Assembly: GCA_947095585.1 (NCBI GenBank)
Contig: OX352761.1
Span: 64,122,882-64,186,881, forward strand
Source: Nephrocerus scutellatus
Taxonomy: Eukaryota; Arthropoda; Insecta; Diptera; Pipunculidae
Length of the DNA: 64,000 bases
Reading direction: 5' to 3'
In this document: in pieces, positions 1-8,924 of the stretch
Numbering within the stretch: the first letter of the stretch is position 1
Layout: each line of letters starts with the position of its first letter
Position numbers and translations under genes: made by a program
Notes under the pieces: generated by a model
Databases searched by the model: none
What the model was told of the DNA's origin: nothing
What the model saw: the letters and a program-made list of their open reading frames with translations, nothing else

Positions 1-243
1 GTCCATTTGCTGTGCAATTCTATTGGAAGAGCTTCATCCCATTGCAACTTAAGTTCCCAGAGATTCTGTGCAAATATTTTTGCCGTGACGACCACTGGCA
101 AGGAACACGAACGTTATCAAGTAGTTTCAAACTGTTGCGGAACGATGTCCATTTGCTGTGCAATTCTATTGGAAGAGCTTCATCCCATTGCAACTTAAGT
201 TCCCAGAGATTCTGTGCAAATATTTTTGCCGTGACGACCACTG
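1..243. repeat. 146-bp tandem duplication, left-truncated copy
   Basis: The block starting gtccatttgctgtgc at position 1 recurs at 147, a period of 146 bp. By alignment with 3701-3992 the unit boundaries fall near 97/98 and 243. Since 146 is not a multiple of three, the duplication shifts the BEL reading frame. Confidence 0.85.
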
Positions 244-382
244 GAGCCATGAGTCCAAGTGGATCGAACAAAAGAGCCAGATCTGAGCTTACGATTCGGT
301 TAGTGACGCGGTCGTTGTTATTCCAAGTCGCCCTTACGCGGAATTGGTCCGATTTAGGCAGCCAAGATAAACCCAAGGTTTT
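1..382 (-). pseudogene. BEL/Pao pol fragment (second copy)
   Basis: This fragment encodes the RT to RNase H junction of a BEL/Pao polyprotein, with recognisable stretches such as LFDPLGLMAPVVVTAKIFAQ. It aligns base for base with 3750-4131 at a constant offset of 3749; I noticed one substitution near position 100. Similarity stops abruptly at 382/383, where Copia gag sequence begins in another frame. The left end runs off the window. It carries the same 146-bp duplication as the larger copy, so both derive from one already-rearranged source. It is not functional: it is short, frameshifted by the duplication and lacks the RT active site. Confidence 0.85.
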
Positions 383-394
383 CTTGGTAAGCTC

Positions 395-828
395 TCCTGC
401 ATTTGGTTTATATGAATACGTGCATCGCCACCCTCGCTTAATTTCAAAGAACAAATTGAGCGCATTAAATGAACTTTATTTGTCAGTGTGTTCTTTTCGT
501 AGTAGCCTTTAATTGCATTCCACGTTTCTAACGCTGTTTTCACTGACGCTTTACGAATGTGTGTCAACTGATTATCTTCGATAGCAAGACCAATTGTTGC
601 TTTTGCCTGTTCATCAGCATCATCCCATTCCTCAATTTTTTTTATATTTTTTGGTGTTGCATTCGTCTCTGACGTTGGAATAGGCTCTGGTCGTGTTTGT
701 TCGATTACCTTTTTCCATAGATGCTGCTTTCGAAGGAGCAACTCCATTTTGAATTTCCAGTTCGAATAATTACCATTATTCAATTTATCAAAAAGCAATT
801 TGACCTCCGACATTTTCACCGTATGCAA
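395..828 (-). pseudogene. Copia-type gag N-terminal fragment
   Basis: About 143 residues of a Ty1/copia gag can be read on the minus strand. An early KLNNGNYSNWKFKMELLLRK stretch matches the gag N-terminal (DUF4219/UBN2-like) fold, followed by AIEDNQLTHIRKASVKTALE and a helix-rich segment. The second methionine (MSEVKLLFDKLNNGNY, near 813) is a better start than the first at 828. Homology ends at about residue 143, before any zinc knuckle, where the sequence switches to BEL pol. Upstream on the minus strand lie a leader, a primer-binding site and an LTR in the right order, so this is the 5' end of a Copia element. Confidence 0.75.
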
Positions 829-916
829 CCTTTATTAATTTCTTTATATTTAATATACTTTCTATCCTTTTAATATACAACTTTATTAATTATTTTGCAA
901 ACTGCATTTCTACAAT

Positions 917-931
917 CCTGGGCCCATAACC
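917..931 (-). other. Copia primer-binding site
   Basis: The minus strand reads ggttatgggcccagg immediately after a terminus ending CAACA. This matches the internal initiator tRNA-Met segment that primes reverse transcription in insect copia elements (family knowledge). It lies upstream of the gag fragment as expected. Confidence 0.6.
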
Positions 932-1130
932 TGTTGGGATGATTGATGATTGCGGAACAAATAAAAGATTAAGTTAATATATTAAAAGTAGATGTAATGC
1001 GTTTTTATTCTGTAAAAGTCGGAAGTAGTAAGTAAGAAAAGGTAGAGAGAGAAAGAAACGAAAAAATGTCACAATCATATGGCTGCGTTCAAACATGTGT
1101 ACGTGACTACGTTCAGCCAAACCAATTCAA
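932..1130 (-). mobile_element. Copia 5' LTR (partial)
   Basis: This AT-rich stretch ends, on the minus strand, in cccaaca just before the primer-binding site. The opposite LTR end (TGTTG on the minus strand) was not found before BEL env-like sequence begins near 1140, so the LTR looks truncated or its boundary is uncertain. Confidence 0.45.
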
Positions 1131-1159
1131 ACGTTGTTGAACGTTTCTGTTTACACCTC

Positions 1160-1500
1160 AATTCCTCAATCTCAATAACTGATGCTTTCATTGCACATGT
1201 CTTTTTGCTGCATCTGTTGGCATAAATGACGTAATGCACGTGTACCGTTGACAACGTTTTACATCTCTGTCCAATAAGGTCTTAGATCGTAATATATAAT
1301 AAGAGCCCATTTTGTTCTGATAAAGTTTACCGCTCCGAAGTTGTCGAAGTGTATGCCAGGATGTGGACTCAGGTTTTCTATCCTGATGGGGTTGCTGAGA
1401 GCCACTGGTAACATCAAGCAAATTATAAGCATTGTTGTGAAAAAGAATCCCTGAGACATCTTTATTTTCTTGTGTGCCTGTTTGGAATCATCATCATTAT
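1160..1500 (-). pseudogene. Env-like open reading frame remnant of BEL-1
   Basis: Downstream of the integrase C-terminal domain the frame continues into a hydrophobic leader (FFFTTMLIICLMLPVALS) followed by a region with PGIHFDNFG and WALIIYYDL. Some insect BEL elements (roo-like) carry an env-like ORF with a signal peptide and similar motifs here; that parallel is family knowledge, not a search. The frame stops at 1259, and a shifted frame continues to about 1188 with cysteines. No transmembrane anchor or full-length product remains, so it is a dead remnant. Confidence 0.5.
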
Positions 1501-2411
1501 CATTAATGCTTGGATTTCTTTTCTTTTCTGAGCTATGTTCATTATCATCTTGTTGTTTTGGGTCATCCTGTTTAGTGCCGATATCTGTTGCTGCTGATGA
1601 ATAAGTATCGACCGGCAGAGGTGCCAAGCGATGAATGGCTCGTCGTATAACTCCCTTTGATGTTTTGATGTCTGCTACACAGACCAGGCCATCATCGCCC
1701 GTGTAGGTGTTAATGATTCGTCCAAGCGGCCATTGCATAACAGGTAGATTATCGTCCTTAATAATGACCATCGTATCTTGCATTTTGACACTGTTCCTTC
1801 CACTTGTACCTGCATTGAAGTTCGTTTAGATATTCCCTTGACCACCGGTTCCAAAAGTCCTGTTTGATTTGTTGTATCAGTTTCCATCGCTTTAGTAGAC
1901 TGATGTTTGCTGGTTGGCTCCATTTGTCGACTTGAGCTGTCAGTGGTTCACCAATCAAGAAGTGTCCTGGTGTAAGGGCTGCTAAATCTACTGGATCGTC
2001 TGACATAGGCGTGATTGGCCGTGAGTTTAAAATGGATTCGATTTCTATGATGGCCGTTTCTAATTCCTCATACGTGAGAGATGCAGTTGAGACGCTTCTA
2101 AGTAGCAGATATTTGGCTGACTTTACTGCGGCTTCCCACAGCCCTCCAAAGTGTGGTGCTCTTGGTGGAATTGTGTGGAAGGTGATTCTCTTATCACTAC
2201 AGATTTTCGATATCTGAATTCGAGCTCGTTCAGAATATATGGCTTCTTTAAGCTCCACGAGCTGATTACGTGCTCCTACAAAATTGGTAGCATTGTCGCT
2301 GTAAAGATTTTGACAATGCCCTCTTCTTCCAATGAAACGTTTTAAGGCACCGATGAAAGTGTCAGTCGTCAAGTCGCTAGCAAGCTCCATGTGGACAGCC
2401 TTTGTCGCCAA
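1500..2411 (-). pseudogene. BEL-1 integrase core and C-terminal domain
   Basis: The minus strand encodes a BEL-type integrase core. YSDNATNFVGARN supplies the second catalytic aspartate and PHFGGLWEAAVKSAK the glutamate. It is followed by LNSRPITP and GHFLIGEPL, typical of the BEL integrase C-terminal half. After a frameshift near 1770 the reading continues with VIIKDDNLPVMQWPLGRI and RAIHRLAPLPV, a BEL C-terminal (DUF5641-like) domain. The first catalytic aspartate (GVDFCGP) is in the upstream fragment. Catalytic residues survive but the frame does not. Confidence 0.85.
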
Positions 2412-2470
2412 ACAGCAGAATAAGGCAATGTACCCCTTTGAGGCTTTTTACCCCTTATCTTGTAGTGGAC

Positions 2471-2953
2471 CTAGATTGGTCCACAAAAATCTACTCCCGA
2501 ATTAATGAATGGTCTGGCTGGTTGGACCCTACGGTATGGTAAGTTACCCATCATCTGAGAAAATAGTTTGGGTTTGGCCTTTGCATACTTAAGGCAATGC
2601 TGAACAACTGATCGTGTTACTAGTTTCCCTTTTAATGGCCAAAATCTTTGCCTCAAATGAGCTAGCGTTGTTTGTGGTCCACAATGCATATGCTCTTCAT
2701 GCACTGACTGGGCTATCAGCTAAGTGACAGGGTCGGCGTATGGCAGAAGCATTTAGTGTTTGGCATTATATGTTAAATTAGATGATTGAATCCGTCCACC
2801 AACCTGGATTATTCCGTTGTTATCTAGGAAAGGTGACAACCCTTTGATCGGACTAATATTGCTGACTTCTCCGTGTATTTTCAGTTGTGTACGTGTATCT
2901 TTGAAATCCACCTCTTGCATGGTGCGTACAATGTTGAGCAAGGCGTCATCCAA
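2471..2953 (-). pseudogene. BEL-1 integrase zinc-binding region
   Basis: Two minus-strand segments: 2753-2953 (linker with GLSPFLDNNGIIQVGGRI) and 2471-2704 (MHEEHMHCGPQTTLAHLRQR, then GVDFCGPI). Together they form the HHCC-type region and the start of the DDE core. A stop follows GVDFCGPI and frames shift between 2704 and 2753, so the integrase is not translatable. Confidence 0.8.
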
Positions 2954-3844
2954 TTACCCAGGTGTGAGAAGTATTTGGGTGGCACGAGCTTCACTTCGCC
3001 TCTTGGTGTGGTTGATGAATCTTTTTATATAACCGACAATGTGGAGTAGCCTCTTAAAGCTATTCCCATGATTAATTTTGTACAACCAGTCATCGCTAAC
3101 CTGTGTTGTCGCTGTAGCCTGTACAGATGCACTTGGAATTTTTCTTCTTCGGTCGTCTAGTTCCTTGGAGTATGGCAGCGGCCATTTTCCATGAAGGAAA
3201 ATAGGCCCATAAAACCACATGCTGCATGCCGCTATTTTTTCTGGGGCCAATCCCCGTTACAGTATGTCTGCAGGATTGTCCTTAGATGCTACATGATGCC
3301 ATTGTTGAACTGATGAATTTTCTTGAATTTTTGACACCCTATTAGCGACAAATATTTCCTGCCGTTTTGCTCCTTTATTAGTAAGTCCAGCCTTGGAATT
3401 TATCCAACACAGAACGATCTCTGAATCGGTCCAGAAGAACGTTGGAATTTCTTCGAAGAGTAATTCCTTTTTAACTCGCAAGGATAAATCAGTTGCTAAT
3501 AGCGCTGCACACAGCTCCAGGCGAGGTATAGTCTGACGTTGAAGTGGAGCAACTCTGGATTTTGCACAAAGTAATCGGACGAAGACTCTTCTTTCTTTGT
3601 TGATAGACCGCAGGTAGACCGCTGCACCATAAGCCTTCTCAGAAGCGTCAGCGAAAGTGTGTAACTGTATTGTTTTTGGAACTTCATGCTCAAAGACGTG
3701 GCGAGGAACACGAACGTTATCAAGTAGTTTCAAACTGTTGCGGAACGATGTCCATTTGCTGTGCAATTCTATTGGAAGAGCTTCATCCCATTGCAACTTA
3801 AGTTCCCAGAGATTCTGTGCAAATATTTTTGCCGTGACGACCAC
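2954..3844 (-). pseudogene. BEL-1 RNase H and connection domain
   Basis: The segment reads HTFADASEKAYGAAVYLRS, then RLELCAALLATDLS, FFWTDSEIVLCWI and SKDNPADIL, the standard BEL/Pao RNase H motifs. An in-frame stop near 3255 separates it from the next part (WPLPYSKELDDRRRKIPSAS). Its 5' side is frameshifted by the 146-bp duplication at 3701-3992, so RT and RNase H are in different frames. Confidence 0.85.
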
Positions 3845-3992
3845 TGGCGAGGAACACGAACGTTATCAAGTAGTTTCAAACTGTTGCGGAACGATGTCCA
3901 TTTGCTGTGCAATTCTATTGGAAGAGCTTCATCCCATTGCAACTTAAGTTCCCAGAGATTCTGTGCAAATATTTTTGCCGTGACGACCACTG
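3701..3992. repeat. 146-bp tandem duplication within BEL-1 pol
   Basis: Two adjacent copies, 3701-3846 and 3847-3992, begin gcgaggaacacgaacg. The same duplication is in the fragment at the start of the window. It interrupts the RT to RNase H reading frame. Confidence 0.9.
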
Positions 3993-5151
3993 GAGCCATG
4001 AGTCCAAGTGGATCGAACAAAAGAGCCAGATCTGAGCTTACGATTCGGTTAGTGACGCGGTCGTTGTTATTCCAAGTCGCCCTTACGCGGAATTGGTCCG
4101 ATTTAGGCAGCCAAGATAAACCCAAGGTTTTGATGGTATTTTCTATCCTTGAATCGAAGTCCAGATTTAATTCTTTATCCTCTGGCGAAATTCCTTCCAA
4201 CAGTTGTGGATGATTTGCACACCATTTTCGCAAGTTTAATCCAGCTCCTCTTAAAATTGTATTTAATTTTCGCTGCATTTCCTTAGCGCTTGCAAGACTG
4301 TCGGATCCCGTCATGCCGTCATCTACGTAGAAATTTTTTAGCAACGTCTGTGACCCGAGTGGATGAGTGGTGATATTTTCTTGTCCCATTCGCTGCAGAC
4401 ACTTTGTGGCTAGGTATGGAGCAGATCTGGTTCCGTATGTGACTGTTGATAACTGATAACATCGCATAGTCTCCTGCGGGTGGTTTCTCCACAGGATCAA
4501 TTGATATTTTTGATCCTCTTGTTGAATAAAGATTTGCCGGTACATTTTTTCAATATCAGTGGTGAAGACAAATCTTGGTAGGCGAAAACTTAATAAAATG
4601 GCGAACAAGCCACTTTGCACGGTCGGCCCTGTATGCAGTAGGTCGTTGAGAGAATACCCGGTGGAAGTTGTGCTTGATGCATCGAAGACTACTCGCAGTT
4701 TAGTGGAGCTGCTTTCAGGCTTTAGGACGCAGTGGTGTGGAAGAAAATAGTGTGGTGACGGAATGTTATGTAAGTTCAATTCCTTCATGTGGCCCAGTGC
4801 GAGGTACTCCTCCATGAACTTAGAATATTGAGTCTTTAGCTGCTGGTCTCTGGAAAACCTTTTTTCCATAGCAACAAATCGATTGAGAGCGATCTGCTTG
4901 GATTCACCCAGACAATTTGGATCATCCTGGAATGGTAGTGCTGCAATAAAGCGACCTTTTTCGTCCCTTTTAACTGACTGGTTCAACTGAAGTTCACATT
5001 GCTTCTCGGAGACTGTTGCATTGGCTTCCAGCGGGCCTAATTCTTCCAATTTCCAAAACTTTTCAATTAACTGACTAGTCTTCATTTCATCAGTGACACA
5101 GTTAATACCACAAGTTCCTGAATTTAGTCGACCATTTCCAGCCCTACCCAT
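3993..5151 (-). pseudogene. BEL-1 reverse transcriptase
   Basis: About 385 residues of the RT domain stay open. LRVVFDASSTTSTGYSLND, FTTDIEKMYRQIFIQQEDQ, QLSTVTYGTRSAPYLATKCL and FYVDDGMTGSDS (active-site YVDD near 4320) appear in order. The upstream start marks a frameshift from the protease segment that ends at 5154. This is the best-preserved part of the element. Without a continuous frame to protease or RNase H it would not give an active polyprotein. Confidence 0.9.
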
Positions 5152-5153
5152 GA

Positions 5154-6065
5154 CTATCCATCCAAAACTGTATTTTGTAGCGTAGGTAGATTGTCAGCTA
5201 GTTTAATCTGACCAATTGACATTAGTTGCGAATAGAGTTCCGCTCCCAATAATAGGTCAATTTTTCCTGGTGCGTTAAACTGTGGATCAGCAAGCTTGAT
5301 ATTTTTGGGAATGGGCCATTTGTCAATAGCAAGATTCTGTGATGGTTGTGGCGGAACGATTTGAGGTAGGATAAAGGCTTCCAACCATGTTTCGAATCCG
5401 TTTGTATTTTGGAGAGTAGCTTAATGTTTATTCTTCGAGTTGATTCTCGCTTCCCTTGTCCAATTCCTTGAATGACCATCTTGTCGAAGCTTGTGGCCGC
5501 CTTAAGACGTTTGATAGTTCGCTCCGTTATTATGTTCACTTGAGATCCAGAGTCTAAGAGAGCACGGCATTCAAGTTCGTTCCCTACATTGGTTACCAGT
5601 TTTACTATTGCGGTGCCCAAGAGTGTATAACTGTGGTTCTTTTGGTCATCACAAGCTGCTAATATCACTGAATTATCTTTAGGTGTTGATACATCAGTAG
5701 TTGAGTTCACAGCTGTTGCAGTTTCTCCTTTATGTTTATAATCTGACTGTAGGTGTAACATGGTGTGATGCTTTTGGTTGCACTTGAAACAGCTCCGAGC
5801 AGAACATCTAGCCGACCCATGCCCAGATTGCAGGCAATTGATGCAGATGTTGTTTCTTTTCACAAAATTGAGACGCTCAAGTTGACTTATTGAAACAAGA
5901 ATTGATCGATGACAGGAGGCTACCTTGGATTTGATAAAGACTGCTCAAAAAGAATATGTATTGAACGATCCAGTTTTTTGATTAGTAAGTGAATTAACAA
6001 TGGGTCCCATCCATCTGTACTAACTCCTAGGTTTTGTAATCCTAATAGGCACTCCTTGGTGATGT
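5154..6065 (-). pseudogene. BEL-1 gag C-terminus and aspartic protease
   Basis: Gag sequence (NLGVSTDGWDPLLIHLL near 6000) precedes two zinc-knuckle-like motifs: CINCLQSGHGSARC and CFKCNQKHHTML. The protease core is ECRALLDSGSQVNIITE (Asp about residue 104 of the local ORF), the DSGS form usual in BEL/Pao. The protease C-terminus continues in another frame at 5154-5384. Gag is cut off near 6065, where plus-strand gypsy sequence starts, so the N-terminal half is missing. Confidence 0.85.
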
Positions 6066-6307
6066 CATGCAATATCGCGCAAGCACCAGCCGCATACATC
6101 AACCCACGTACCGCATGCAGACGGTGCAGCCAAACAGTACACTTCACCCTCGAGTGCCGCAACCCCAGAGTATTGTTCTGCTGGGAGTGTGGAAAGATGG
6201 GCACCAGAACTATCGAATGCTACCACCAAACCTCAAAAAACGCCAACGTGTTCCACCGAGACAAAGAGATGGTGGCACCCCAACAAAACACATTCCACGA
6301 AGCGTAA
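6056..6307 (+). pseudogene. Gypsy A gag zinc knuckles
   Basis: The plus frame shows CRRCSQTVHFTLEC (CX2CX4HX4C) and then CWECGKMGTRTIEC, in which the histidine position is T. This is the C-terminal nucleocapsid region of a Ty3/gypsy gag. A frameshift between about 6230 and 6300 leads into the protease. The gag N-terminus is absent, cut at the junction with BEL-1. Confidence 0.7.
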
Positions 6308-6339
6308 AAACCATAAAACAAGAAACTGATCGCATTGCA

Positions 6340-6872
6340 GCCACAACAAACATGGGCGGAGAGTCGGTAACAGCAACAATTGACACAGGCGCAACCAGGA
6401 GTTTTGTCAGCGAAGTTTACGCGTACAAGGTACGGCACACAGGACACGTGATACGAACAGAGGCATCGGTATGAATGGCAAACGGAACCAGGAGACAAGT
6501 AAAGCAAGCATTCGAGACGACAATCAACTTCGGAAACAGCAACTGGACTTCTCAACTACTCATACTCCCCGAAGCCATCGACAAGGTCATCCTGGGCCTG
6601 GACTTCCTCAGCCAAATCCGAGCGAAGGTCAGTATGGGAGGCCATAAGCTAACTCCCAGCCAACGAAATGCATCCCCAAAACCTGAAGACACCCAAGTCT
6701 GCGTAGTACAAAGCGAAAATCCAGCCTACGACAACAGCAGGATAAAATCATTTCTAGAACTCGAAGTGAAGAAATTCGAAACCATGCAAGGGGTATCAAA
6801 CGTCACCGCCCATCGGATAGTGATGCGGGATGACCGCCCACTCGATGATATCGTGCTAACCGGCAAAACCCT
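6340..6872 (+). pseudogene. Gypsy A aspartic protease fused to an RT remnant
   Basis: VTATIDTGATRSFVSE is an intact retropepsin active-site loop, and ILGLDFLSQIRAKV is the second conserved motif. A TGA at 6470 stands where the related copy at 61.5 kb has arginine (SVRMANG). The frame then reaches DDRPL and jumps directly to DDIVLTGKTL, which belongs after the RT active-site region. Comparison with gypsy B shows that most of RT is missing, so this is an internal deletion. A TAA follows at 6874. Confidence 0.8.
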
Positions 6873-6882
6873 GTAAGAACAT

Positions 6883-7470
6883 ATGAAACACCAAAAGGAG
6901 GTATTAAATCGGCTAGCAAACCTGAAGATCAACGCGGAAAAATGCAAATTTTTCCAGAAAGAAATTCAGTTCTTGGGTCATATGGTCAGCGAACAAGGGA
7001 TTCATACCGACCCGGATAAGATCGCTGTTATCCAAGAACTCCGGCCACCCACCACATTGCGAGAACTCCGCCGCTGCTTGGGTATTACATGGTGATATAG
7101 GAGGCTCGTCCCGGAATTCGCTAAACACGTCCAACCTCTGACCAGTCTCTTAAAAAAGGGAAAACACTGGAGATGAACCGAAGCACAGCAATCAGCCTTT
7201 GATCAACTGAAGGATCGTCTCACCAAAGCACCTGTCCTCGCCTGCCCCGACCTTACAAAGAAATTTACGCTACAGACTGATGCCAGTGACCACGGATTAG
7301 GAGTGGTCCTAAAGCAAGACATCGACGGCCAAGAAAAGGTAATTGCATACGCCAGTCACCATCTTAATCCAGCCGAGCGCAATTACTAGCCATCGTGTGG
7401 GACGTTCGCAAGATGCAACCATATCTGAAAGGGTATCATTTCACCGTCGTCACCGATAATCTAGCCCTAA
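6883..7470 (+). pseudogene. Gypsy A RT thumb and RNase H
   Basis: NLKINAEKCKFFQKEIQFLG and ELRPPTTLRELRRCLGI are the RT C-terminus, followed by YRRLVPEFAKHVQPLT, KHWR, and the RNase H core [17 protein letters not shown]. There are in-frame TGA stops at 7094 and after KHWR (about 7174), and a frameshift at 7385. The segment is duplicated immediately downstream. Confidence 0.8.
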
Positions 7471-7479
7471 AATTTTTTT

Positions 7480-7945
7480 AGAAAGAAATTAAGTTTTTGG
7501 GTCATATGGCCAGCGAACAAGGGATTCATAACGACCCGGATAAGATCGCTGTTATCCAAGAACTCCGGCCACCCACCACATTGCGAGAACTCCGCCACTG
7601 CTTGGGTATTGCATGGTGGTATAGGAGGCTCGTCCCGGAATTCGCTAAACACGTCCAACCTCTGACCAGTCTCTTAGAAAAGGGAAAACACTGGAGATGA
7701 ACCGAAGCACAGCAGTCAGCCTTTGATCAACTGAAGGATCGTTTCACCAAAGCACCTGTCCTCGCCTTCCCCGACCTTACAAAGAAATTTACGCTACAGA
7801 CTGATGCCAGTGACCACGGATTAGGAGTGGTCCTAACGCAAGACATCGCAATTACTAGCCATCGTGTGGGACGTTCGCAAGATGCAACCATATCTGGAAG
7901 GGTATCATTTCACCGTCGTCACCGATCATCTAGCCCTAAAATAAC
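7480..7945 (+). repeat. Tandem duplicate of the gypsy A RT/RNase H segment
   Basis: This repeats 6957-7450 at an initial offset of 524 bp, with a deletion of about 44 bp late in the copy. At the position of the first copy's TGA stop (7094) this copy has TGG (AWWYRRLVPEF), so that stop arose after duplication. The stop after KHWR is shared and so predates it. Confidence 0.85.
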
Positions 7946-8640
7946 TACATTCGATTGAAAGCCCGTCAGGACGAATCGAATCGCTCGATGAGAATTACAG
8001 CAATACACCTACAATATCCAGTATCGCCGAGGTAAATTGAACGAGGTGTCATACGCCCTCTCAGGTCAACCCCGAGATATTCTACGAACAACGCTAGTAG
8101 ACGGAGCAAAGAAGGAAGTATGCAACTGATTGAAAAAGAAACCAGCTAAGGTCCAGAATAAACCTAAGAAATTCCCGGATTTCATCATCGAAAACGGCGA
8201 CCTCTATCGCAACATATCCAGACAAGTGGCAGATGAACCCTTTACCCCTTGGAAGCTATGTGTTCCAAAATTTAAACGAGAACGAGTCCGATGAACCCAC
8301 CGCAAGTCACCTCGGAATCCGAAAAACAATAGCGCGGATAACGAATCACTACTACTGTCCAGGCATGTATCGGGATATTAGCCGGTACGTATGACACTGC
8401 CAATCCTGCCAAAGATTTAAACCCAGCCAACAGAATCCAGCCGGGACGATGTTAACGCAGATATCGAAAGAGCCATTGAGCATCGTATTCGCGGACTTCA
8501 TCGGACCGCTCCCCAGATTAACACACGGAAACACCGTAATGTTAGTGCTATTCGCCAAATTCTGAAAATGCGTAGAAATCGTAATACTCCGAAAAGCCAC
8601 AGCAAAGACAGACAAAGTTAGGTAGATTATATAGCCGAGA
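7946..8640 (+). pseudogene. Gypsy A RNase H end and integrase N-terminus
   Basis: Several broken frames read in order: end of RNase H, linker (FPDFIIENGDLYRN), the HHCC zinc-binding region (YYCPGMYRDISRYV, then HCQSCQRFKPSQQNPAG) and the first integrase aspartate region (IVFADFIGPLPRLTHGNTVM). It stops near 8630, before the second catalytic residue. Most in-frame stops here are TGA. Confidence 0.75.
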
Positions 8641-8770
8641 ATTTCCCCCGACCCACGGTAAGGGATTCTTTGGTTCCAACCAATTTCTCTTCAGGGGTAG
8701 AGGTTAAGCCCCTCCGAAAGTACATTGGCTTAGACAAAGTCAAATAGATTATATTTAATTTTTAATTGTA
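8641..8770. other. Spacer, no gene seen
   Basis: This short spacer follows the gypsy A relic. A degenerate direct repeat (acaaagt-tagattata, near 8613 and 8738) flanks a segment with a small hairpin (cccccgacccacggtaaggg). A similar hairpin sequence occurs near 56190. Confidence 0.3.
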
Positions 8771-8924
8771 TTATTTGTTAATAACGGCCAAATTCTCTAT
8801 TTTTGAGGTGGGGTGTACTCCATTTTGTACGCATCACATGCCCCACACGCGTCATATGCGAGCTCTTAGAAACGGTCCTTTATAGTGAGCTGTTAAGAAA
8901 ATTTCTAGGTCACACGACCTAGAG

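Larger units (their letters stand above)
1140..6065 (-). mobile_element. BEL/Pao retrotransposon (BEL-1), degenerate, no LTRs seen
   Basis: Read right to left the order is gag zinc knuckles, DSGS protease, RT with YVDD, RNase H, integrase zinc-binding domain, DDE core, C-terminal domain, and an env-like tail. That is the canonical BEL/Pao order. The element is broken by frameshifts and stops and by the 146-bp tandem duplication. Its gag is cut at about 6065 by gypsy A sequence, and its 3' end gives way to a Copia LTR near 1130-1140. No LTR pair was recognised. Confidence 0.85.

Noticed and set aside
6466..8640. Possible reassigned TGA codons in gypsy A
   Set aside because: At least one stop is TAA, frameshifts abound, and other elements in the window have TAA and TAG stops. 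Decay is the simpler reading.
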